Source: Nemertoderma westbladi
Lineage: Eukaryota; Xenacoelomorpha; Nemertodermatida; Nemertodermatidae
Assembly: GCA_032718475.1 (NCBI GenBank)
Contig: JAUCBJ010001123.1
Span: 38,804-102,803, forward strand
Reading direction: 5' to 3'
Length of the DNA: 64,000 nucleotides
Of the stretch, positions 23,819 to 36,000 are shown one piece after another. A program made the translations under genes and the position numbers. Position 1 is the first letter of the stretch. Every line of letters starts with the position of its first letter. A model generated the notes under the pieces. It searched no databases and was not told where the DNA came from. It saw only the letters and a list, made by a program, of their open reading frames with translations.

Positions 23819-25636
23819 TTAGACACTGATATTACCGTGGGCTGTGATGGCCCTTATTAGGGCTATTGCCGAATCAACTAACGGGTTACCGGCGTTGCTG
23901 TTCAGCCCTCTGTCCGAACTAACTGTGTTGGATTGATTTGCCGCACAAAAGTCAAAATAATAGGGCTGATCGAATTGTCGATGCGGTGTAGCGATGAATG
24001 GTTGATGGATATTCCGGTACATTGCCGTGGGTTGTTGCAAGTTGGTCGATTTACGAGGGTACTCATGGTGGAATTGCTGCGTATCTGCAGGTGTAGGATG
24101 ATATTTCCACGCAGATGCCGGGGGCAATTGCCTGTTATGTTGCAAGCGATAATTTCCTCCCCCTCTATTCATCAGAGGTGGTTGGGGGTAGGAAGTTTGT
24201 TTAAATTGATGCGGGTTCGGGCAGCGATATTCGGACGGAACGGAACTATTCGTCTGCTGCTTGTGTGCGTGAGGTCCATGTATTTGCAGCTTTATATTTC
24301 TCGCAAGTATTCCAATATATTTTGCGGCGATATGTTTGGTGTCAAATAAGTGTGATTTTTTAATATTCGACTGCTCAACCAATCTAACACCGACCTTTTG
24401 ACATAGCTTCCGGATTTCTCCGTTGATTGCGTCTACATTGACATCCGAACGAGTGATGATCTCAGAAACGTGGATATCGCAAAGAGGCCACTTTTTGCGA
24501 ATAGTCTCGATACTTTCGTGTGTATTATTTATTATTAAAGAGGTATTATGATTTTCGGGATTGAAGTCATTAGTCCCCGTTTGGATATACACATGGTTGA
24601 TTTTATTTGAAAATTTATTTATAGAGGACGTAGTATTCCGTAGGAGGTCGCCCGTTGTGGCACAGGGAACCATGCGGGCTGCCCGGTCAATTTTGCGCGG
24701 ATATATATACTTCCGGTTACTATCCATGAATAGCAGGGTAGTAACTCTGTTATCTTTGTCTTCCGTTGGTGTAACCCTGATAAATTCGGTGGTATCGGTA
24801 TCAATATCAATGACTGTCGGTGTTTCTGCGGTAGTACCGGAATTCGATTGAGTATGAGAACCGTTACCCGTAATTATTTGGTTTGAATCTGGCTGTTCCA
24901 ACTCCTGTATAATTTCTGAATCAGATTGCCCAGCATCTGGATATCCCGATGCATGGTCGCATTGACCAGGAGTTAGCTGGGTTTTGTTATCGGTATAGGT
25001 CGTGGCAGTAGAACAGAGGCTAGATTCGACTATGCGCTCGAGATTATTAATGCGCATCATGTCGCCTCGCCGTATCTCTTTTACCTGGGCAAGTTCGAGT
25101 TCTACCGTAGCCAGACGATCAAGTAATCGGCTATATAATTCCAGACATTGAGCCCCATCATGTACGCCAGGTGTATGAGGGCTACCGGTACATGACGGTG
25201 TCACGTTGTCGGTACCGGTAGGAATATCGCTCGAACTATAACTATCATTACTATTGTACGTTGTATTTAAATCAGTACCAGTACCGGTAGCGACGTCTGG
25301 GGTATATGGAGACTCACCGAGTGAGGCTGACTTCTCTAGCTCCATACCGAGTGGAGGTTGAGCGTCGGCGCCCGTATCGATACTGGTATCAGAGGAATCT
25401 GTATCAGTGCTTTCCGGTGGCGGTGAGATGGTTCTCGATTTCATTTGGGTTTGTCTGTAACCAGTAGAATCGCTGTACCGATATGTTGGATTGCAATTAG
25501 CGTAAGTTTGTAATCGTAATAAAAGTGCTGCTTTTGGTCCAGTTGTTTGGAGTTTTAGAGACCGCAACTCTTCTCTCAATTCTTTATTTTTCAATGTATC
25601 ATAGATTGAGTTGCTATCTCCATTGCCTGGGGCCAT
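23819..25636 (-). CDS. LINE ORF1 protein: SAP-like segment, coiled coil, SGNH hydrolase-like domain
   Basis: A 605-residue product from the first ATG at 25636; the frame opens slightly further upstream with a TTG at 25681. ORF1 proteins of CR1/L2 LINEs bind element RNA and form particles, and some carry an esterase domain. Residues about 12-46 (YDTLKNKELREELRSLKL, then GPKAALLLRL) resemble a SAP nucleic-acid-binding helix-extension-helix. A Ser/Thr/Asp-rich linker follows, then a probable coiled coil at about 163-203 (LLDRLATVELELAQVKEI). An SGNH-like domain spans about 295-455: FMDSN with Ser306, Gly329 in ATTGDLL, TGTND at 353-357, and D432-T-K-H435. All four SGNH blocks are recognisable. 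The C-terminus is Gln/Pro/His-rich, which may aid RNA binding. It lies directly upstream of ORF2 on the same transcript strand and its frame is intact. Confidence 0.85.
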   Translation of the reverse strand: MAPGNGDSNSIYDTLKNKELREELRSLKLQTTGPKAALLLRLQTYANCNPTYRYSDSTGYRQTQMKSRTISPPPESTDTDSSDTSIDTGADAQPPLGMELEKSASLGESPYTPDVATGTGTDLNTTYNSNDSYSSSDIPTGTDNVTPSCTGSPHTPGVHDGAQCLELYSRLLDRLATVELELAQVKEIRRGDMMRINNLERIVESSLCSTATTYTDNKTQLTPGQCDHASGYPDAGQSDSEIIQELEQPDSNQIITGNGSHTQSNSGTTAETPTVIDIDTDTTEFIRVTPTEDKDNRVTTLLFMDSNRKYIYPRKIDRAARMVPCATTGDLLRNTTSSINKFSNKINHVYIQTGTNDFNPENHNTSLIINNTHESIETIRKKWPLCDIHVSEIITRSDVNVDAINGEIRKLCQKVGVRLVEQSNIKKSHLFDTKHIAAKYIGILARNIKLQIHGPHAHKQQTNSSVPSEYRCPNPHQFKQTSYPQPPLMNRGGGNYRLQHNRQLPPASAWKYHPTPADTQQFHHEYPRKSTNLQQPTAMYRNIHQPFIATPHRQFDQPYYFDFCAANQSNTVSSDRGLNSNAGNPLVDSAIALIRAITAHGNISV

Positions 25637-25778
25637 AGACCAGTAGGTTACAGGTACGTCGCGGTTGTGCGTAGAATTCAATTAAAATTTTTTTAAGTCA
25701 GACAGCAGAGGTGCAGTATCAGTACAGCAGTATAAATTACTTTTTATATTATTTGGGGACTTTGGGGATTATGTCAAT
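25637..25778 (-). promoter_or_regulatory. LINE 5' leader, presumed internal promoter region
   Basis: About 140 bp lie between the start of the LINE (minus strand, at the satellite junction 25778/25779) and the ORF1 ATG. Autonomous LINEs usually carry an internal promoter in the 5' UTR, but I see no specific promoter motif. The call rests on position only. Confidence 0.35.
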
Positions 25779-27689
25779 ATAGCCATACAACTGTGAAAGT
25801 GAAAGTTAGTTATTGCATACGGAATAGCCATACAACTGTGAAAGTGAAAGTTAGTTATTTCATACGGAATAGCCATACAACTGTGAAAGTGAAAGTTAGT
25901 TATTACATACGGAATAGCCATACAACTGTGAAAGTGAAAGTTAGTTATTGCATACGGAATAGCCATACAACTCTGAAAGTGAAAGTTAGTTATTGCATAC
26001 GGAATAGCCATACATACAATTCTGAAAGTGAAAGTTAGTTATTGCATACGGAATAGCCATACAACTGTGAAAGTGAAAGTTAGTTATTGCATACGGAATA
26101 GCCATACAACTGTGAAAGTGAAAGTTAGTTATTGCATACGGAATAGCCATACAACTCTGAAAGTGAAAGTTAGTTATTGCATACGGAATAGCCATACATA
26201 CAATTCTGAAAGTGAAAGTTAGTTATTGCATACGGAATAGCCATACAACTGTGAAAGTGAAAGTTAGTTATTTCATACGGAATAGCCATACAACTGTGAA
26301 AGTGAAAGTTAGTTATTGCATACGGAATAGCCATACAACTGTGAAAGTGAAAGTTAGTTATTTCATACGGAATAGCCATACAACTGTGAAAGTGAAAGTT
26401 AGTTATTGCATACGGAATAGCCATACAACTGTGAAAGTGAAAGTTAGTTATTTCATACGGAATAGCCATACAACTGTGAAAGTGAAAGTTAGTTATTGCA
26501 TACGGAATAGCCATACAACTGTGAAAGTGAAAGTTAGTTATTTCATACGGAATAGCCATACAACTGTGAAAGTGAAAGTTAGTTATTGCATACGGAATAG
26601 CCATACAACTGTGAAAGTGAAAGTTAGTTATTTCATACGGAATAGCCATACAACTGTGAAAGTGAAAGTTAGTTATTGCATACGGAATAGCCATACAACT
26701 GTGAAAGTGAAAGTTAGTTATTACATACGGAATAGCCATACAACTGTGAAAGTGAAAGTTAGTTATTGCATACGGAATAGCCATACAACTCTGAAAGTGA
26801 AAGTTAGTTATTGCATACGGAATAGCCATACATACAATTCTGAAAGTGAAAGTTAGTTATTGCATACGGAATAGCCATACAACTGTGAAAGTGAAAGTTA
26901 GTTATTGCATACGGAATAGCCATACAACTCTGAAAGTGAAAGTTAGTTATTGCATACGGAATAACCATACAACTGTGAAAGTGAAAGTTACTTATTACAT
27001 ACGGAATAGCCATACAACTGTGAAAGTGAAAGTTAGTTATTGCATACGGAATAGCCATACAACTCTGAAAGTGAAAGTTAGTTATTGCATACGGAATAGC
27101 CATACATACAATTCTGAAAGTGAAAGTTAGTTATTGCATACGGAATAGCCATACAATTGTGAAAGTGAAAGTTAGTTATTGCATACGGAATAGCCATACA
27201 ACTGTGAAAGTGAAAGTTAGTTATTGCATACGGAATAGCCATACAACTGTGAAAGTGAAAGTTAGTTATTGCATACGGAATAGCCATACAACTGTGAAAG
27301 TGAAAGTTAGTTATTTCATACGGAATAGCCATACAACTGTGAAAGTGAAAGTTAGTTATTGTATACGGAATAGCCATACAACTGTGAAAGTGAAAGTTAG
27401 TTATTGCATACGGAATAGCCATACAACTGTGAAAGTGAAAGTTAGTTATTTCATACGGAATAGCCATACAACTGTGAAAGTGAAAGTTAGTTATTTCATA
27501 CGGAATAGCCATACAACTGTGAAAGTGAAAGTTCGTTATTGCATACGGAATTGCCATACAACTGTGAAAGTGAAAGTTAGTTATTGCATACGGAATAGCC
27601 ATACAACTGTGAAAGTGAAGGATAGTTATTGCATACGGAATAGCCATACAACTGTGAAAGTGAAAGTTAGTTATTGCACACGGAATAGC

Positions 27690-30600
27690 CATACAACTGT
27701 GAAAGTGAAAGTTAGTTATTGCATACGGAATAGCCATCCAACTGTGAAAGTGAAAGTTAGTTATTGCATACGGAATAGCCATACAACTGTGAAAGTGAAA
27801 GTTAGTTATTACATACGGAATAGCCATACAACTGTGAAAGTGAAAGTTAGTTATTGCACACGGAATAGCCATACAACTGTGAAAGTGAAAGTTAGTTATT
27901 GCATACGGAATAGCCATCCAACTGTGAAAGTGAAAGTTAGTTATTGCATACGGAATAGCCATACAACTGTGAAAGTGAAAGTTAGTTATTGCATACGGAA
28001 TAGCCATACAACTGTGAAAGTGAAAGTTAGTTATTGTATACGGAATAGCCATACAACTGTGAAAGTGAAAGTTAGTTATTGCATACGGAATAGCCATACA
28101 ACTGTGAAAGTGAAAGTTAGTTATTGCATACGGAATAGCCATCCAACTGTGAAAGTGAAAGTTAGTTATTGCATACGGAATAGCCATACAACTGTGAAAG
28201 TGAAAGTTAGTTATTACATACGGAATAGCCATACAACTGTGAAAGTGAAAGTTAGTTATTGTATACGGAATAGCCATACAACTGTGAAAGTGAAAGTTAG
28301 TTATTGCATACGGAATAGCCATACAACTGTGAAAGTGAAAGTTAGTTATTGCGTACGGAATAGCCATACAACTGTGAAAGTGAAAGTTCGTTATTGCATA
28401 CGGAATTGCCATACAACTGTGAAAGTGAAAGTTAGTTATTGCATACGGAATAGCCATACAACTGTGAAAGTGAAGGATAGTTATTGCATACGGAATAGCC
28501 ATACAACTGTGAAAGTGAAAGTTAGTTATTGCATACGGAATAGCCATACAACTGTGAAAGTGAAGGATAGTTATTGCATACGGAATAGCCATACAACTGT
28601 GAAAGTGAAAGTTAGTTATTGCACACGGAATAGCCATACAACTGTGAAAGTGAAAGTTAGTTATTGCATACGGAATAGCCATACAACTGTGAAAGTTAGT
28701 TATTGCATACGGAATAGCCATACAACTGTGAAAGTGAAAGTTAGTTATTGCATACGGAATAGCCATACAACTGTGAAAGTTAGTTATTGCATACGGAATA
28801 GCCATACAACTGTGAAAGTTAGTTATTGCATACGGAATAGCCATCCAACTGTGAAAGTGAAAGTTAGTTATTGCATACGGAATAGCCATACAACTGTGAA
28901 AGTGAAAGTTAGTTATTACATACGGAATAGCCATACAACTGTGAAAGTGAAAGTTAGTTATTGTATACGGAATAGCCATACAACTGTGAAAGTGAAAGTT
29001 AGTTATTGCATACGGAATAGCCATACAACTGTGAAAGTGAAAGTTAGTTATTGCGTACGGAATAGCCATACAACTGTGAAAGTGAAAGTTCGTTATTCCA
29101 TACGGAATTGCCATACAACTGTGAAAGTGAAAGTTAGTTATTGCATACGGAATAGCCATACAACTGTGAAAGTGAAAGATAGTTATTGCATACGGAATAG
29201 CCATACAACTGTGAAAGTGAAAGTTAGTTATTGCACACGGAATAGCCATACATCTGTGAAAGTGAAAGTTAGTTATTGCATACGGAATAGCCATACAACT
29301 GTGAAAGTTAGTTATTGCATACGGAATAGCCATACAACTGTGAAAGTGAAAGTTAGTTATTGCATACGGAATAGCCATACAACTGTGAAAGTGAAAGTTA
29401 GTTATTGCACACGGAATAGCCATACAACTGTGAAAGTGAAAGTTAGTTATTGCATACGGAATAGCCATACAACTGTGAAAGTGAAAGATAGTTATTGCAT
29501 ACGGAATAGCCATACAACTTTGAAAGTGAAAGTTAGTTATTGCACACGGAATAGCCATACAACTGTGAAAGTGAAAGTTAGTTATTGCATACGGAATAGC
29601 CATACAACTGTGAAAGTTAGTTATTGCATACGGAATAGCCATACAACTGTGAAAGTGAAAGTTAGTTATTGCATACGGAATAGCCATACAACTGTGAAAG
29701 TGAAAGTTAGTTATTTCATACGGAATAGCCATACAACTGTGAAAGTGAAAGTTAGTTATTGCATACGGAATAGCCATACAACTGTGAAAGTGAAAGTTAG
29801 TTATTGCATACGGAATAGCCATACAACTGTGAAAGAGAAAGTTAGTTATTGCATACGGAATAGCCATACAACTGTGAAAGTGAAAGTTAGTTATTGCATA
29901 CGGAATAGCCATACAACTGTGAAAGTGAAAGTTCGTTATTGCATACGGAATAGCCATACAACTGTGAAAGTGAAAGTTAGTTATTTCATACGGAATAGCC
30001 ATACAACTGTGAAAGAGAAAGTTAGTTATTGCATACGGAATAGCCATACAACTGTGAAAGTGAAAGTTAGTTATTGCATACGGAATAGCCATACAACTGT
30101 GAAAGTGAAAGTTAGTTATTGCATACGGAATAGCCATACAACTGTGAAAGTGAAAGTTAGTTATTGAATACGGAATAGCCATACAACTGTGAAAGTGAAA
30201 GTTAGTTATTTCATACGGAATAGCCATACAACTGTGAAAGAGAAAGTTAGTTATTGCATACGGAATAGCCATACAACTGTGAAAGTGAAAGTTAGTTATT
30301 GAATACGGAATAGCCATACAACTGTGAAAGAGAAAGTTAGTTATTGCATACGGAATAGCCATACAACTGTGAAAGAGAAAGTTAGTTATTGCATACGGAA
30401 TAGCCATACAACTGTGAAAGTGAAAGTTAGTTATTGCATACGGAATAGCCATACAACTGTGAAAGTGAAAGTTAGTTATTGAATACGGAATAGCCATACA
30501 ACTCTGAAAGTGAAAGTTAGTTATTGCATACGGAATAGCCATACAACTGTGAAAGTGAAAGTTAGTTATTTCATACGGAATAGCCATACAACTGTGAAAG

Positions 30601-30981
30601 AGAAAGTTAGTTATTGCATACGGAATAGCCATACAACTGTGAAAGTGAAAGTTAGTTATTGCATACGGAATAGCCATACAACTGTGAAAGTGAAAGTTAG
30701 TTATTGCAATGGAATAGCCATACAACTGTGAAATTGAAATTTAGTTATTGCATACGGAATAGCCATACAACTGTGAAAGTGAAAGTTAGTTATTTCATAC
30801 GGAATAGCCATACAACTGTGAAAGTGAAAGTTAGTTATTGCATACGGAATAGCCATACAACTGTGAAAGTGAAAGTTAGTTATTTCATACGGAATAGCCA
30901 TACAACTGTGAAAGTGAAAGTTAGTTATTGCATACGGAATAGCCATACAACTGTGAAAGTGAAAGTTAGTTATTTCATACG
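27690..30981. repeat. 3.3-kb satellite B block duplicated at 60709-64000
   Basis: Variant order and monomer lengths match at an offset of 33019 bp, including the 39-bp units, the gccatcc variants and the gcaatgg junction (30704 against 63723). Only scattered single-base differences appear, for example catctg at about 29251, aactttg at about 29518, ggaattgcc at about 61065 and gccacac at about 62310. The right copy is cut by the window edge, so the duplication is at least 3.3 kb. Confidence 0.85.
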
Positions 30982-33099
30982 GAATAGCCATACAACTGTG
31001 AAAGTGAAAGTTAGTTATTGCATACGGAATAGCCATACAACTGTGAAAGTGAAAGTTAGTTATTTCATACGGAATAGCCATACAACTGTGAAAGTGAAAG
31101 TTAGTTATTACATACGGAATAGCCATACAACTGTGAAAGTGAAAGTTAGTTATTGCATACGGAATAGCCATACAACTCTGAAAGTGAAAGTTAGTTATTG
31201 CATACGGAATAGCCATACATACAATTCTGAAAGTGAAAGTTAGTTATTGCATACGGAATAGCCATACAACTGTGAAAGTGAAAGTTAGTTATTTCATACG
31301 GAATAGCCATACAACTGTGAAAGTGAAAGTTAGTTATTGCATACGGAATAGCCATACAACTGTGAAAGTGAAAGTTAGTTATTGCATACGGAATAGCCAT
31401 ACAACTGTGAAAGTGAAAGTTAGTTATTTCATACGGAATAGCCATACAACTGTGAAAGTGAAAGTTAGTTATTTCATACGGAATAGCCATACAACTGTGA
31501 AAGTGAAAGTTAGTTATTGCATACGGAATAGCCATACAACTGTGAAAGTGAAAGTTAGTTATTGCATACGGAATAGCCATACATACAATTCTGAAAGTGA
31601 AAGTTAGTTATTGCATACGGAATAGCCATACAACTGTGAAAGTGAAAGTTAGTTATTGCATACGGAATAGCCATACAACTGTGAAAGTGAAAGTTAGTTA
31701 TTGCATACGGAATAGCCATACAACTCTGAAAGTGAAAGTTAGTTATTGCATACGGAATAGCCATACATACAATTCTGAAAGTGAAAGTTAGTTATTGCAT
31801 ACGGAATAGCCATACAACTGTGAAAGTGAAAGTTAGTTATTTCATACGGAATAGCCATACAACTGTGAAAGTGAAAGTTAGTTATTGCATACGGAATAGC
31901 CATACAACTGTGAAAGTGAAAGTTAGTTATTTCATACGGAATAGCCATACAACTGTGAAAGTGAAAGTTAGTTATTGCATACGGAATAGCCATACAACTG
32001 TGAAAGTGAAAGTTAGTTATTTCATACGGAATAGCCATACAACTGTGAAAGTGAAAGTTAGTTATTGCATACGGAATAGCCATACAACTGTGAAAGTGAA
32101 AGTTAGTTATTTCATACGGAATAGCCATACAACTGTGAAAGTGAAAGTTAGTTATTGCATACGGAATAGCCATACAACTGTGAAAGTGAAAGTTAGTTAT
32201 TGCATACGGAATAGCCATACAACTGTGAAAGAGAAAGTTAGTTATTGCATACGGAATAGCCATACAACTGTGAAAGTGAAAGTTAGTTATTGCATACGGA
32301 ATAGCCATACAACTGTGAAAGTGAAAGTTCGTTATTGCATACGGAATAGCCATACAACTGTGAAAGTGAAAGTTAGTTATTTCATACGGAATAGCCATAC
32401 AACTGTGAAAGAGAAAGTTAGTTATTGCATACGGAATAGCCATACAACTGTGAAAGTGAAAGTTAGTTATTGCATACGGAATAGCCATACAACTGTGAAA
32501 GTGAAAGTTAGTTATTGCATACGGAATAGCCATACAACTGTGAAAGTGAAAGTTAGTTATTGAATACGGAATAGCCATACAACTGTGAAAGTGAAAGTTA
32601 GTTATTTCATACGGAATAGCCATACAACTGTGAAAGAGAAAGTTAGTTATTGCATACGGAATAGCCATACAACTGTGAAAGTGAAAGTTAGTTATTGAAT
32701 ACGGAATAGCCATACAACTGTGAAAGAGAAAGTTAGTTATTGCATACGGAATAGCCATACAACTGTGAAAGAGAAAGTTAGTTATTGCATACGGAATAGC
32801 CATACAACTGTGAAAGTGAAAGTTAGTTATTGCATACGGAATAGCCATACAACTGTGAAAGTGAAAGTTAGTTATTGAATACGGAATAGCCATACAACTC
32901 TGAAAGTGAAAGTTAGTTATTGCATACGGAATAGCCATACAACTGTGAAAGTGAAAGTTAGTTATTTCATACGGAATAGCCATACAACTGTGAAAGAGAA
33001 AGTTAGTTATTGCATACGGAATAGCCATACAACTGTGAAAGTGAAAGTTAGTTATTGCATACGGAATAGCCATACAACTGTGAAAGTGAAAGTTAGTTA
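30704..33099. repeat. 2396-bp higher-order repeat of satellite B, recurring at 37673-40068
   Basis: The distance between successive gcaatgg junction monomers is 2396 bp both here and at 37673-40069, and the internal variant order matches at an offset of 6969 bp. The related block at 43234-45314 is 2081 bp, shorter by 315 bp (seven 45-bp monomers). I infer block duplication followed by a seven-monomer deletion. Confidence 0.85.
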
Positions 33100-36000
33100 T
33101 TGCAATGGAATAGCCATACAACTGTGAAATTGAAATTTAGTTATTGCATACGGAATAGCCATACAACTGTGAAAGTTAGTTATTTCATACGGAATAGCCA
33201 TACAACTGTGAAAGTGAAAGTTAGTTATTGCATACGGAATAGCCATACAACTGTGAAAGTGAAAGTTAGTTATTTCATACGGAATAGCCATACAACTGTG
33301 AAAGTGAAAGTTAGTTATTTCATACGGAATAGCCATACAACTGTGAAAGTGAAAGTTAGTTATTGCATACGGAATAGCCATACAACTGTGAAAGTGAAAG
33401 TTAGTTATTGCATACGGAATAGCCATACAACTGTGAAAGAGAAAGTTAGTTATTGCATACGGAATAGCCATACAACTGTGAAAGTGAAAGTTAGTTATTG
33501 CATACGGAATAGCCATACAACTGTGAAAGTGAAAGTTCGTTATTGCATACGGAATAGCCATACAACTGTGAAAGTGAAAGTTAGTTATTTCATACGGAAT
33601 AGCCATACAACTGTGAAAGTGAAAGTTAGTTATTGCATACGGAATAGCCATACAACTGTGAAAGTGAAAGTTAGTTATTGAATACGGAATAGCCATACAA
33701 CTGTGAAAGTGAAAGTTAGTTATTTCATACGGAATAGCCATACAACTGTGAAAGAGAAAGTTAGTTATTGCATACGGAATAGCCATACAACTGTGAAAGT
33801 GAAAGTTAGTTATTGAATACGGAATAGCCATACAACTGTGAAAGAGAAAGTTAGTTATTGCATACGGAATAGCCATACAACTGTGAAAGAGAAAGTTAGT
33901 TATTGCATACGGAATAGCCATACAACTGTGAAAGTGAAAGTTAGTTATTGCATACGGAATAGCCATACAACTGTGAAAGTGAAAGTTAGTTATTGAATAC
34001 GGAATAGCCATACAACTGTGAAAGTGAAAGTTAGTTATTGCATACGGAATAGCCATACAACTGTGAAAGTGAAAGTTAGTTATTGCATACGGAATAGCCA
34101 TACAACTGTGAAAGTGAAAGTTAGTTATTGAATACGGAATAGCCATACAACTGTGAAAGTGAAAGTTAGTTATTTCATACGGAATAGCCATACAACTGTG
34201 AAAGAGAAAGTTAGTTATTGCATACGGAATAGCCATACAACTGTGAAAGTGAAAGTTAGTTATTGAATACGGAATAGCCATACAACTGTGAAAGAGAAAG
34301 TTAGTTATTGCATACGGAATAGCCATACAACTGTGAAAGAGAAAGTTAGTTATTGCATACGGAATAGCCATACAACTGTGAAAGTGAAAGTTAGTTATTG
34401 CATACGGAATAGCCATACAACTGTGAAAGTGAAAGTTAGTTATTGAATACGGAATAGCCATACAACTCTGAAAGTGAAAGTTAGTTATTGCATACGGAAT
34501 AGCCATACAACTGTGAAAGTGAAAGTTAGTTATTTCATACGGAATAGCCATACAACTGTGAAAGAGAAAGTTAGTTATTGCATACGGAATAGCCATACAA
34601 CTGTGAAAGTGAAAGTTAGTTATTGCATACGGAATAGCCATACAACTGTGAAAGTGAAAGTTAGTTATTGCATACGGAATAGCCATACAACTGTGAAAGT
34701 GAAAGTTAGTTATTGCATACGGAATAGCCATACAACTGTGAAGGAAGTTAGTTATTTCATACGGAATAGCCATACAACTGTGAAAGTGAAAGTTAGTTAT
34801 TGCATACGGAATAGCCATACAACTGTGAAAGTGAAAGTTAGTTATTTCATACGGAATAGCCATACAACTGTGAAAGTGAAAGTTAGTTATTTCATACGGA
34901 ATAGCCATACAACTGTGAAAGTGAAAGTTAGTTATTGCATACGGAATAGCCATACAACTGTGAAAGTGAAAGTTAGTTATTGCATACGGAATAGCCATAC
35001 AACTGTGAAAGTGAAAGTTAGTTATTGCATACGGAATAGCCATACAACTGTGAAAGTGAAAGTTAGTTATTGCATACGGAATAGCCATACAACTGTGAAA
35101 GTGAAAGTTCGTTATTGCATACGGAATAGCCATACAACTGTGAAAGTGAAAGTTAGTTATTTCATACGGAATAGCCATACAACTGTGAAAGAGAAAGTTA
35201 GTTATTGCATACGGAATAGCCATACAACTGTGAAAGTGAAAGTTAGTTATTGCATACGGAATAGCCATACAACTGTGAAAGTGAAAGTTAGTTATTGCAT
35301 ACGGAATAGCCATACAACTGTGAAAGTGAAAGTTCGTTATTGCATACGGAATAGCCATACAACTGTGAAAGTGAAAGTTAGTTATTTCATACGGAATAGC
35401 CATACAACTGTGAAAGTGAAAGTTAGTTATTGCATACGGAATAGCCATACAACTGTGAAAGTGAAAGTTAGTTATTGAATACGGAATAGCCATACAACTG
35501 TGAAAGTGAAAGTTAGTTATTTCATACGGAATAGCCATACAACTGTGAAAGAGAAAGTTAGTTATTGCATACGGAATAGCCATACAACTGTGAAAGTGAA
35601 AGTTAGTTATTGAATACGGAATAGCCATACAACTGTGAAAGAGAAAGTTAGTTATTGCATACGGAATAGCCATACAACTGTGAAAGAGAAAGTTAGTTAT
35701 TGCATACGGAATAGCCATACAACTGTGAAAGTGAAAGTTAGTTATTGCATACGGAATAGCCATACAACTGTGAAAGTGAAAGTTAGTTATTGAATACGGA
35801 ATAGCCATACAACTGTGAAAGTGAAAGTTAGTTATTGCATACGGAATAGCCATACAACTGTGAAAGTGAAAGTTAGTTATTGCATACGGAATAGCCATAC
35901 AACTGTGAAAGTGAAAGTTAGTTATTGAATACGGAATAGCCATACAACTGTGAAAGTGAAAGTTAGTTATTTCATACGGAATAGCCATACAACTGTGAAA

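Larger units (their letters stand above)
19457..25778 (-). mobile_element. Full-length CR1/L2-like non-LTR retrotransposon (LINE)
   Basis: A 6.3-kb insertion divides the 45-bp satellite inside one monomer. The order on the minus strand is: about 140 bp of 5' leader, ORF1 (SAP-like, coiled coil, SGNH hydrolase-like), a gap of about 107 bp between the ORF1 stop and the ORF2 ATG, ORF2 (hydrophobic leader, 2A-like motif, AP endonuclease, reverse transcriptase), about 300 bp of 3' UTR, and an (ATT)n tail. There is no RNase H domain and no LTRs. An esterase-type ORF1 together with an AP endonuclease is the known layout of CR1- and L2-clade elements. Both frames are uninterrupted, which implies a young, possibly active copy. 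Target-site duplication is at most about 3 bp (ata): the left flank ends ggaata and the right flank restarts atagcc. Confidence 0.9.

Noticed and set aside
19819-24851. Plus-strand and alternate-frame open frames overlapping the LINE (for example 21502-21876, 23933-24349, 24561-24851)
   Set aside because: Antisense or out-of-frame shadows of ORF1 and ORF2, which have clear domain motifs on the minus strand.
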